Positions 1-5,096 of a stretch of DNA of 5,096 nt are shown piece by piece. Both the position numbers and the translations under genes were made by a program. Under the pieces are notes generated by a model. That model had not been told where the DNA came from. It did not search any database and worked only from the letters and a program-made list of their open reading frames with translations. Every line of letters starts with the position of its first letter. Position 1 is the stretch's first letter. Source of the DNA: Actinomycetales bacterium (GTDB lineage: Bacteria; Actinomycetota; Actinomycetes; Mycobacteriales; Mycobacteriaceae); assembly GCA_012841845.1 (NCBI GenBank), contig DUTZ01000562.1:1-5096 (forward strand). The letters are read 5' to 3'.

Positions 1-277
1 CGGCGAGCGCCAGCGAGGCGCCGACGGCCGCCGCGGTGAGCACGCGGGGCAGGCGGGACTCGAGGACGATCGCCGCTCGGGCCTCCGACCACCACGGGGT
101 GAACGCGCCGGGGGCGATCCGGTGGGCGACGATCGCGGCCACGTCGCCGATCGGGATGGACACCGTGCCGAGTGCGACCCCGCCGGCCAGCGCACAGGCG
201 AGGGCGGCGAGGAGTGGCAGGAGGAGCGCCCACAGACGGCGGCGGCCGGGCGGGGCACTGGTCGCGGGCCGGGTCAT
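1..277 (-). CDS. FecCD-family ABC transporter permease, N-terminal part (probable cobalamin importer)
   Basis: This is the inner-membrane permease of a BtuCD/FecCD-type importer, cut by the window edge after 92 residues (the family is usually about 330-350 aa). After a short basic N-terminus with an arginine cluster (residues 12-14) comes a hydrophobic first membrane segment, residues 15-37, rich in Leu and Ala. Near residues 73-92 the protein reads SRLPRVLTAAAVGASLALA, which matches the RLPR...L..GA.LA..G signature at the start of the second helix in FecCD permeases. The ATG at 277 lies 4 nt after the stop of the substrate-binding protein, and a GAGGA Shine-Dalgarno sits 8 nt upstream inside that gene, so the two are cotranscribed and probably translationally coupled. 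The family call is firm. The substrate (cobalamin) is inferred from the riboswitch upstream of the operon. The ATPase is expected further downstream, outside the window. Confidence 0.9.
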   Translation of the reverse strand, partial: MTRPATSAPPGRRRLWALLLPLLAALACALAGGVALGTVSIPIGDVAAIVAHRIAPGAFTPWWSEARAAIVLESRLPRVLTAAAVGASLALA

Positions 278-281
278 CCGG

Positions 282-1325
282 TCAGTCCTCGACGGCATCG
301 GGGTGCAGGGCCGCGGCGATCGTCTCCACCGACGTGACCATGCGTGAGCTCTCGAAGAAGTCCGCGAGCGGGACCGTGACGATCCGGCCTTCGCGGATCG
401 CCGGAGTGGTCGCCATGATCGGCTGTGCCTCGAGATGGCGGATCTTGTCCTCGGCGCTCGTCTCGCCGTAGTCCAGCACGACGACGGCCTCGGGGGCACG
501 CTCGCCGATCACCTCCCAGCTGGTGGCGAGGTAGGGGCGGTCGCCCTCGGGGAAGACGTTGGCCGCGCCCGCGTACCGGCCGATGAGGTGACCGATGCCG
601 ACGCCGCCGATGGTGACGGGCTCGGCCTCGCCGCCGTCGTAGAAGAACGTGGGCACGTCCGCGACGCCGGCCGCGTCGAGCTTCCCGCGGACCGCGTCGA
701 GGCCGTCGGTGATCCGCTCGGTGAGCTGCTCCGCACCCTCCTCGACGGCGAGGATCCGTCCGAGTTGTGCGAAGTCGTTCTCCAGGAGCGCGATATCGGA
801 GAACCCCTCGCCGCAGTACTCGGAGAAGAGGAACGTGGGGATCCCGGCGGCGTCGAGCGCGTCGCGACTGCGGCCCTCCTTCTCGTCGAAGGCGCTGCGC
901 ATGCCGCCCACGACGAGGTCCGGCTCGAGGTCACGGATCTGTTCGGCGGTCGGGTACTCCTCGGCGAGCGAGGGGATCGCGTGGAACCGGTCCGCGACCT
1001 CGGGGAGCACGTCCGTGCTCTCGCCGTAGCCCATTCCGACGATCCGGTCTCCGGCACCCATCTGGATGAGGGTCTCCGTGACGTGGTCGTTCATCGACAC
1101 GATGCGCTGCGGCGGGGTGTCGTAGGTCGTCTCGCGGTCGCAGTTCGTGATGGTGACGGGCTCGGCGAACGGCTCGGCCGCCGCGGCGGCGTCCCGGGAC
1201 TCCCCGCGGGAACAGCCGGTGACGGCGAGGACGACGGCGGTCGTGACGGCGACGGCGGCGGTGCGCCGACGGCGGGTCGGGCTCGGCTGGGTCGGGCTCG
1301 GCTGGGGCAGGCTTCGGCGGGACAT
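282..1325 (-). CDS. Lipoprotein substrate-binding protein of an iron-siderophore/cobalamin-class ABC importer
   Basis: A 347-residue extracytoplasmic solute-binding protein that should capture a metal-cofactor ligand outside the membrane and deliver it to the FecCD permease encoded next. Residues 1-38 form a lipoprotein signal: a long n-region ending in RRRR (18-21), a hydrophobic core, and the lipobox VTGC with the lipidated Cys at 38. The mature part begins with a strand leading into NCDRETTYDTPPQRIVSMND (61-80), typical of class III (BtuF/FepB-like, COG0614) binding proteins. EPDLVVGG (134-141) and the C-terminal helix region fit the same fold. The start at 1325 is chosen because it gives a proper signal peptide and follows GAGG. 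The same frame stays open to 1493, but that extension would run through the leader RNA and bury the signal sequence. The cobalamin riboswitch in the leader makes vitamin B12 or another corrinoid the likeliest ligand. A siderophore/heme ligand, or the proposed F420-0 transporter clade of Actinobacteria, cannot be excluded from sequence alone. Confidence 0.9.
   Translation of the reverse strand: MSRRSLPQPSPTQPSPTRRRRTAAVAVTTAVVLAVTGCSRGESRDAAAAAEPFAEPVTITNCDRETTYDTPPQRIVSMNDHVTETLIQMGAGDRIVGMGYGESTDVLPEVADRFHAIPSLAEEYPTAEQIRDLEPDLVVGGMRSAFDEKEGRSRDALDAAGIPTFLFSEYCGEGFSDIALLENDFAQLGRILAVEEGAEQLTERITDGLDAVRGKLDAAGVADVPTFFYDGGEAEPVTIGGVGIGHLIGRYAGAANVFPEGDRPYLATSWEVIGERAPEAVVVLDYGETSAEDKIRHLEAQPIMATTPAIREGRIVTVPLADFFESSRMVTSVETIAAALHPDAVED
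286..290 (-). promoter_or_regulatory. Ribosome binding site of the permease gene
   Basis: The minus strand reads GAGGA, 8 nt before the permease ATG at 277. It lies within the last codons of the upstream substrate-binding protein gene. This fixes the permease start and indicates translational coupling. Confidence 0.7.
1275..1304 (-). repeat. Perfect 2 x 15-bp tandem repeat in the signal peptide n-region
   Basis: Positions 1275-1289 and 1290-1304 are identical 15-mers. Read on the minus strand they encode QPSPT-QPSPT (residues 8-17) ahead of the arginine cluster of the lipoprotein signal peptide. The unit is a multiple of three, so a change in copy number would keep the frame and alter only n-region length. 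Confidence 0.85.
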
Positions 1326-1329
1326 GCGG

Positions 1330-1394
1330 ACCTCGGTTCCTCTGGCGGGTCCGGCGGGCCGGGACCCGTCGGCGCCGAGGTACACGGGTGCACC
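1330..1394 (-). promoter_or_regulatory. Putative riboswitch expression platform that can mask the Shine-Dalgarno
   Basis: On the minus strand the Shine-Dalgarno of the binding-protein gene is part of CCGAGGT (1336-1330), 4-5 nt before the ATG. Its exact complement ACCTCGG lies upstream at 1381-1375, so the leader can form a 7-bp stem covering the SD. That stem encloses a GC-rich hairpin at 1367-1347 (GGGTCC/GGACCC, extendable with one bulge). A competing hairpin at 1394-1379 (GGTGCA, loop CCCG, TGTACC, with one G-U pair) uses the ACC of the anti-SD strand, so the two folds exclude each other in part. This fits translational control by the aptamer just upstream. The complementarity is seen directly; the switching role is inferred. 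A second purine-rich stretch, GAGGA at 1342-1338, would stay outside the 7-bp stem, but its spacing to the ATG (12 nt) is long. Confidence 0.5.
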
Positions 1395-1443
1395 ACATGG
1401 CCTGCGGGGCTCCGGATCGCAGACCACGGCGATGGGTGGAGCC

Positions 1444-1603
1444 GCGGACGTCCGGGCAGGCGATCGGGCTCGCCACCTGTCGAGGGGTGGCACACCGTTG
1501 CGGGTCAGCGCCGGACTCTCACCGGACTTCCCCTGCCATGGATGTCAGCAGTATGTCCGCTGAGTATGGACCAGTGCCCGGCGCGCGGGCACACCGGGTC
1601 CCC
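1444..1603 (-). promoter_or_regulatory. Cobalamin (B12) riboswitch aptamer
   Basis: The minus-strand RNA carries the conserved core of cobalamin riboswitches in the right order. GGGGAAG leads into CCGGTGAGAGTCCGG (the GGTG..A.TCC hairpin). Next comes CTGACCCGCAACGGT (consensus C.G.CCCGC.AC.GT). A peripheral hairpin GCCACC/GGTGGC follows, then GAGCCCGATCGCCTGCC, the B12-box segment ending in CCTGCC. A closing helix can be drawn from GGAC-CCGG (1601-1594) with CCGG-AC-GTCC (1455-1446). The 7-bp hairpin GTGCCCG/CGGGCAC at 1592-1574 would then be the P3 arm. An alternative closing stem is GCGGAC (1560-1555) with GTCCGC (1449-1444), so the 5' boundary is uncertain. The aptamer lies 118 nt upstream of the binding-protein ATG on the same strand. 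High adenosyl- or other cobalamin is expected to switch the transporter off. I found no convincing promoter; CATACT hexamers at 1568-1563 and 1555-1550 lack a recognisable -35. Confidence 0.9.
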
Positions 1604-1645
1604 GACGAGGCCGCGGCGGACCCGGCCCGCAGCCCGGCACCTGCA

Positions 1646-1717
1646 AAATCGGCGACTCCACCGCCATTTCGGCTACCCCTGTGAGGGTCGCCGAAGCAGC
1701 AGTGGAGTCGCCGATTT
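1646..1717 (-). terminator. 72-nt near-symmetric hairpin with T-tract, probable fadE5 terminator
   Basis: Two perfect 16-nt arms, 1646-1661 and 1702-1717 (reading AAATCGGCGACTCCAC and its complement), share an exact centre of symmetry with an inner 6-bp stem (TTCGGC/GCCGAA, 1668-1673 and 1690-1695) and a further ACCC/GGGT stem at 1675-1678 and 1685-1688. Only short internal mismatches interrupt it. On the minus strand the hairpin starts 50 nt after the fadE5 stop and ends in TTTT followed by GC, which fits an intrinsic terminator separating fadE5 from the riboswitch operon. On the plus strand it ends in TTT, so it could act both ways. It is much longer than a typical terminator stem, so a palindromic repeat element or a structured RNA is also possible. 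Confidence 0.6.
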
Positions 1718-1718
1718 C

Positions 1719-1735
1719 GGGAGGGGGCGGGCGGG
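1719..1735 (+). other. G-quadruplex-type motif downstream of fadE5
   Basis: The plus strand has four G-runs of 3, 5, 3 and 3 separated by single bases (A, C, C). This is a strict G3+N1 quadruplex pattern. It lies between the fadE5 stop and the 72-nt hairpin. The plus strand is the template for fadE5 transcription, so a folded quadruplex could slow polymerase just before the hairpin. The motif is visible; folding and role are inferred. In DNA of this GC content such runs also occur by chance. Confidence 0.45.
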
Positions 1736-1767
1736 CGCGCCGTGGGGCGGCGGCCGCGCGCGTCAGA

Positions 1768-3606
1768 TCAGAACGCGGCCTCGTCCATCTCCATGAGCTC
1801 GGCGTCGAGGCCGGCCACGATGCCGCGGGTCGCGGTGAGCAGCGGGAGCTCGTTGCGGGCGAACCACTTGGCGACCTCGACCTTGCCGGTGTAGAAGGCC
1901 TTGTCGCTGCCGGTCGCGGCGTCGAGCTTGCCCAGGGCGATCTCGGCGCCCTCGAGCAGGCGCCAGCCCATCATGAGGTCGCCGAAGCCCATGAGCAGGC
2001 GCACGGAGGCCAAGCCGATGATGTAGAGGCGCTTGGGGTCCTCCTGCGCGGCCATGAGGTGCTCGAAGCAGCCGCCGATCATGGCCTCGACGTCGGCCAG
2101 CGCGGTGGTGAGCAGCTCGCGCTCGGCGGCCAGCTCGGGCCGGGCGTCGGCGGACTCGAGGAACTTCTTGATCTGCGCCGACACGTGACCGATGGCGGTG
2201 CCGCGGTCGCGGGCGATCTTGCGGAAGAAGAAGTCCTGCGCCTGGATCGCGGTGGTGCCCTCGTAGAGCGAGTCGATCTTGGCGTCGCGGATGTACTGCT
2301 CGATGGGGTAGTCCTGCAGGAAGCCGGAGCCGCCGAGGGTCTGGAGCGACTCGGTGAGCAGCTCGTAGGCGCGCTCGGAGCCGACGCCCTTGACGATGGG
2401 CAGCAGGAGGTCGTTGACGCGGTGGGCGAGCTCGCCGTCGGCGCCGGAGACGCGCTGGGCGATGTTCACGTCCTGGTGCGCGGTGGTGTACAGGTACACG
2501 GCGCGCAGGCCCTCGGCGAACGCCTTCTGGCGCATGAGCGCGCGGCGCACGTCGGGGTGGTGGGTGATGGTGACGCGCGGGGCGTTCTTGTCCGCCATCT
2601 CGGCCATGTCGCCGCCCTGGACGCGCTCCTTGGCGTACTCGAGGGCGTTGAGGTAGCCGGTGGACAGGGTGGAGATGGCCTTGGTGCCGACCATCATGCG
2701 GGCGTGCTCGATGACGTCGAACATCTGGCGGATGCCCTGGTTGAGCTCGTCGCCGCCGACCATCCAGCCCTTGGCGGGGACGCCGTGGCCGCCGAAGGTG
2801 ACCTCACAGGTGGCGGAGACCTTGATGCCCATCTTGTGCTCGACGCCGGTGACGAAGACGCCGTTGCGCTCGCCCATGGTGTCGGTCTCGAAGTCCCAGT
2901 GGAACTTGGGGACGAAGAACAGGGACAGGCCCTTGGTGCCCGGGCCGGCGCCCTCGGGGCGGGCCAGGACCAGGTGGAAGATGTTCTCGAAGAGGTCGTC
3001 GGAGTCGCCCGAGGTGATGAAGCGCTTGACGCCCTCGATGTGCCACGAGCCGTCGTCCTGCTTGATGGCCTTGGTGACGCCGGCGCCGACGTCCGAGCCG
3101 GCGTCCGGCTCGGTGAGCACCATGGTGGCGCCCCAGCCGCGCTCGGCGCAGGTGGCGGCCCACTTCTTCTGCTCCTCGGTGCCGTTCTCGTACATCACGG
3201 CGGCGAAGGACGGGCCGGCCGAGTACATGTAGGCGGCCGGGTTGGCGCCGAGCATCATCTCGCCCACGGCCCAGACCAGGGCGCGGGGGGCGGGCATGCC
3301 GCCGAGGTCCTCGGGCAGGCCCATGTACACGTAGCCGGCGTCGTACCAGGCGCGGAAGGACCTCTTGAAGTCCTCGGGGATCGAGACGGCGTGGGTCTCC
3401 GGGTCGAACACCGGCGGGTTGCGGTCGGCGGAGGCGAAGGACTCGGCGACGGGGCCCTCGGTGAGGGTGACGGCCTCGGCGAGGATGCCCTTGGCGGTGT
3501 CGGTGTCCATGTCGCCGAACTCGCCGGCGTCGAGCGCCTCGTCGATCCCGAGGACCTCGAACATGTTGAACTCGAGATCGCGGACGTTGCTCTTGTAGTG
3601 ACCCAT
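1768..3606 (-). CDS. fadE5: Acyl-CoA dehydrogenase, FadE5 type
   Basis: A complete 612-residue flavoprotein that should oxidise acyl-CoA to trans-2-enoyl-CoA, the first step of fatty-acid beta-oxidation, in the cytoplasm with FAD. It resembles mycobacterial FadE5 almost end to end, from [10 protein letters not shown] at the N-terminus to LMEMDEAAF at the C-terminus, and its length agrees with the about 611 aa I recall for that protein. Domains in order: an N-terminal extension plus alpha domain (about 1-155); the beta domain with [13 protein letters not shown] (162-174), the acyl-CoA dehydrogenase signature; the C-terminal alpha domain with [21 protein letters not shown] (421-441); and [10 protein letters not shown] (446-455), whose Glu449 aligns with the catalytic base. 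A further helical domain (about 470-612) is typical of this large ACAD subfamily. The start at 3606 follows GGAGAAG by 7 nt; the frame stays open 26 codons upstream, but that extension is low-complexity and unlike the family. Mycobacterial FadE5 is known for broad acyl-chain specificity; the same is inferred here. No defect is seen. Confidence 0.96.
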   Translation of the reverse strand: MGHYKSNVRDLEFNMFEVLGIDEALDAGEFGDMDTDTAKGILAEAVTLTEGPVAESFASADRNPPVFDPETHAVSIPEDFKRSFRAWYDAGYVYMGLPEDLGGMPAPRALVWAVGEMMLGANPAAYMYSAGPSFAAVMYENGTEEQKKWAATCAERGWGATMVLTEPDAGSDVGAGVTKAIKQDDGSWHIEGVKRFITSGDSDDLFENIFHLVLARPEGAGPGTKGLSLFFVPKFHWDFETDTMGERNGVFVTGVEHKMGIKVSATCEVTFGGHGVPAKGWMVGGDELNQGIRQMFDVIEHARMMVGTKAISTLSTGYLNALEYAKERVQGGDMAEMADKNAPRVTITHHPDVRRALMRQKAFAEGLRAVYLYTTAHQDVNIAQRVSGADGELAHRVNDLLLPIVKGVGSERAYELLTESLQTLGGSGFLQDYPIEQYIRDAKIDSLYEGTTAIQAQDFFFRKIARDRGTAIGHVSAQIKKFLESADARPELAAERELLTTALADVEAMIGGCFEHLMAAQEDPKRLYIIGLASVRLLMGFGDLMMGWRLLEGAEIALGKLDAATGSDKAFYTGKVEVAKWFARNELPLLTATRGIVAGLDAELMEMDEAAF

Positions 3607-3613
3607 GGCGGTG

Positions 3614-3620
3614 CTTCTCC
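3614..3620 (-). promoter_or_regulatory. Ribosome binding site of fadE5
   Basis: The minus strand reads GGAGAAG, 7 nt before the ATG at 3606. It is a strong Shine-Dalgarno and supports this start over the upstream in-frame ATG at 3684. Confidence 0.8.
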
Positions 3621-3693
3621 GTTCGGAGTGAGGTGTCGTTGTCGTGACGGCGGCCGGGTGAGGGGTGCTGGTGGCAGCGCGCACACCGGAACC

Positions 3694-3705
3694 TACTCGC
3701 CGGTA
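3694..3705. promoter_or_regulatory. Putative operator, TAC-N6-GTA dyad upstream of fadE5
   Basis: The plus strand reads TACTCGCCGGTA, an imperfect 12-bp dyad (TAC..GC..GTA) in a stretch that is otherwise less GC-rich than the genes. It lies 9 nt downstream of the proposed -10 box, where a repressor would block transcription start or clearance. TetR-type regulators of fatty-acid catabolism often use operators of this kind, but I cannot name the regulator. The dyad is seen; the function is inferred. Confidence 0.35.
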
Positions 3706-3714
3706 ACAACCTCG

Positions 3715-3744
3715 ATGCTAATGCCTTTCTGGCCATCCGTCCAA
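3715..3744 (-). promoter_or_regulatory. Possible fadE5 promoter
   Basis: On the minus strand TTGGAC (3744-3739) and TAGCAT (3720-3715) are separated by 18 bp in an AT-richer patch. The -10 matches TATAAT at four of six positions, including the key second A and last T; the -35 matches only TTG. Transcription would begin near 3708, about 100 nt before the fadE5 ATG. This is a weak match and ppsA read-through remains possible, as no terminator is visible after the ppsA stop. Confidence 0.35.
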
Positions 3745-3780
3745 GGTGAGGAAGTGCTCTGATTTGCGCGGACGCCCCCC

Positions 3781-5096
3781 TCAGCCGCGCGTGGCGCGCC
3801 GCGCGGCGTCGAGGAGGATCGACTTCTCGGCCCGGGCGACGGTGCGCCGGGTGATCTCCGCGTAGTCGGGGGTCACGGACACGGACGTCACGCCCTTGCG
3901 CACGAGGTGCTCGGCCATCGCCGGGTCGGTGGACGCCGCCTGCCCGCACAGGGAGACGGTGATGCCGGACTCGTGGCAGCGGTCGATGATCTGGTCGATA
4001 AAGGCGAGCACGGACTCGTCCATGGAGTCGAAGAGCTCGGCGCACACCTCGGAGTCGCGGTCCACGCCCAGGGTGAGCTGGGTGAGGTCGTTGGAGCCGA
4101 TCGAGACGCCGTCGATCCCCAGCCGGGCGTACTCGGGGATCCAGTGGACCACCGACGGCACCTCGGCCATCACCCAGCGCTTCATGCCCTTGTCGCGGCC
4201 GAGCGGGTGGCCGTCGATGATCTCCAGGCACGCCTCGAGCTCCCACCGGGTGCGCACGAACGGGATCATGAGGTGCAGGTTCCGGTGCTTCTGCCGCACC
4301 TTGGCCAGCGCGTCCAGCTCGAGGCGGAACAGGTCCGGCTCCTGCGTGTACCGGAAGCAGCCGCGGTAGCCGATCATCGGGTTGCGCTCCTCGGCCTCGA
4401 CCTCGCCGCCGAGCAGCCCGCGGAACTCGTTGGAGCGCAGGTCGGTGGCGCGGTAGATCACCGGCCGCGGATCGAAGGCGGCGGCGATGGTGCTGATGCC
4501 CTCGGCCATCCGGTCCACGTAGTCGTCGGAGTGGCCCTCGGCGACGAGCTTGCGCGGGTGCATGCCCTGCAGCGCGCTCGTGATGAGGAACTCGGCCCGC
4601 AGCAGCCCCACGCCGTCGACGTCCATCGCGGCCACGCGCGCGGCGGCGTCCGGGGTGGCGAGGTTGACGTACACGGCGGTCGAGGTGACCTCGCGGGTGC
4701 GCGCCTCGGGCACCTTGCCGGCGTCGGCGGGGGCGGTCGGGGGCCCGGCGGGGCGGACGGTGCCGGGGTAGACGACGCCCGCGGAGCCGTCGACGGTGAC
4801 GGTCTGCCCGTCGGTGATGTCCGAGGTGGCGGTCCGGGTGCCGACGATGACGGGGCGCCCGAGCTCGCGGCCGACGATCGCGGCGTGGCACGTGATGCCG
4901 CCCTCGTCGGTGACGATCGCGGCGGCGCGCTTGAGGATGGGCAGCCAGTCCGGGTCGGTCATGGTGGCCACCAGGATCTCGCCGTCCTCCAGTCCCGCGC
5001 CGTCGGCCAGCTCGTGGAGGACGCGCGCGGTGCCGGTGACCGTGCCCGGTCCGGCGCCGAGGCCCTCGAGGATCAGCTCGGCGTCGGAGGCCGACG
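3781..5096 (-). CDS. ppsA: Phosphoenolpyruvate synthase (pyruvate, water dikinase), C-terminal part
   Basis: The last 437 residues of a protein usually near 750-800 aa; the N-terminal ATP-grasp pyruvate-kinase domain lies beyond position 5096. The enzyme converts pyruvate, ATP and water to PEP, AMP and phosphate, the entry to gluconeogenesis. Visible parts: the mobile phosphohistidine domain with MTDPDWLPILKRAAAIVTDE followed by GGITCHAAI, whose His (codon 4887-4885) is the phosphorylated residue. Then comes the PEP/pyruvate-binding barrel with GLLRAEF, RATDLRSNEFRGLLGG, NPMIGYRG, MIPFVRT, SIGSNDLTQLTLGVDRD and LCGQA, whose Cys (codon 3948-3946) is the proton-donor position. These motifs follow E. 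coli PpsA in order and spacing, which favours PEP synthase over pyruvate phosphate dikinase. The frame runs unbroken to the window edge, so the in-frame GTG at 4971 is internal and not a start. It lies 174 bp upstream of fadE5 on the same strand, consistent with joint use during growth on lipids. Confidence 0.95.
   Translation of the reverse strand, partial: SASDAELILEGLGAGPGTVTGTARVLHELADGAGLEDGEILVATMTDPDWLPILKRAAAIVTDEGGITCHAAIVGRELGRPVIVGTRTATSDITDGQTVTVDGSAGVVYPGTVRPAGPPTAPADAGKVPEARTREVTSTAVYVNLATPDAAARVAAMDVDGVGLLRAEFLITSALQGMHPRKLVAEGHSDDYVDRMAEGISTIAAAFDPRPVIYRATDLRSNEFRGLLGGEVEAEERNPMIGYRGCFRYTQEPDLFRLELDALAKVRQKHRNLHLMIPFVRTRWELEACLEIIDGHPLGRDKGMKRWVMAEVPSVVHWIPEYARLGIDGVSIGSNDLTQLTLGVDRDSEVCAELFDSMDESVLAFIDQIIDRCHESGITVSLCGQAASTDPAMAEHLVRKGVTSVSVTPDYAEITRRTVARAEKSILLDAARRATRG

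Noticed and set aside
1326..1493. N-terminal extension of the binding protein to an ATG at 1493
   Set aside because: It would place 56 residues before the signal peptide and translate through the riboswitch and expression platform. The ATG at 1325 has a Shine-Dalgarno and gives a proper lipoprotein signal.
1549..1568. Two CATACT hexamers as -10 boxes for the riboswitch operon
   Set aside because: No matching -35 lies at a suitable distance. A start here would fall inside the aptamer if its 5' edge is near 1601. The hexamers lie within or beside a TCAGC/GCTGA dyad (1545-1563) that is more likely part of the RNA fold.
435..1796. Plus-strand open frame of 453 codons opposite the binding-protein gene and its leader
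   Set aside because: It is an antisense shadow that crosses a gene, a riboswitch and a hairpin, with no ribosome binding site or recognisable protein features.
3607..3684. N-terminal extension of FadE5 to an ATG at 3684
   Set aside because: The 26 added residues are Thr/Ala/Pro-rich and absent from the family. The ATG at 3606 has GGAGAAG upstream and matches the mycobacterial N-terminus.
1681..3762. Plus-strand open frame of 693 codons opposite fadE5
   Set aside because: It is the antisense shadow of fadE5 in GC-rich DNA. The translation is low-complexity (rich in G, A, V, L, D, E and H), resembles no family, and the opposite strand encodes a full FadE5 with all motifs.
3740..3783. Intrinsic terminator after ppsA
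   Set aside because: The sequence after the stop is G-rich, but I find no stem-loop followed by a T-tract.
2804..4891. Minus-strand open frame of 695 codons spanning ppsA, the gap and part of fadE5
   Set aside because: It is an out-of-frame reading of two well-supported genes, giving an Arg/Pro/His-rich product with no family features.
3781..4971. A separate short ppsA-like gene beginning at the GTG at 4971
   Set aside because: The same frame stays open to the window edge and reads as PEP-synthase sequence (LILEGLGAGPGTVTGTARVL) upstream, so the GTG is internal to a longer gene.

Overview
The window comes from a high-GC actinobacterium. Every convincing gene lies on the minus strand, so transcription runs from high to low coordinates. 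The acyl-CoA dehydrogenase closely resembles mycobacterial FadE5, which points to the Mycobacteriales (Corynebacteriales). A Dietzia-, Gordonia- or Rhodococcus-like host is a reasonable guess but is not shown by the sequence.

Layout in the direction of transcription: (1) 5096-3781, the C-terminal part of a phosphoenolpyruvate synthase (ppsA), cut by the window edge. (2) 3780-3607, a 174-bp gap with a possible promoter, a TAC-N6-GTA operator-like dyad and a good ribosome binding site. (3) 3606-1768, a complete 612-residue FadE5-type acyl-CoA dehydrogenase. (4) 1767-1326, a 442-bp gene-free region that is dense in signals. It holds a G-quadruplex-type G-run, a symmetric 72-nt hairpin followed by a T-tract (probable fadE5 terminator), a cobalamin riboswitch, and a leader that can fold over a Shine-Dalgarno sequence. 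(5) 1325-282, a lipoprotein substrate-binding protein of the iron-siderophore/cobalamin (BtuF/FepB) class. (6) 277-1, the start of its FecCD-type permease, 4 nt downstream and clearly cotranscribed.

There are two functional themes. ppsA and fadE5 fit growth on fatty acids or alkanes: FadE5 starts beta-oxidation of acyl-CoAs, and PpsA returns pyruvate to PEP for gluconeogenesis. The second unit is a metallo-cofactor importer whose leader carries a cobalamin riboswitch, so vitamin B12 or a related corrinoid is the best-supported substrate. The ATPase of that importer would lie beyond position 1.

No tRNA, rRNA, CRISPR array, insertion sequence or defence system was seen. I found no clearly undescribed system. 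The most interesting non-coding signals are the riboswitch with its putative SD-sequestering platform and the 72-nt palindrome just upstream of it.
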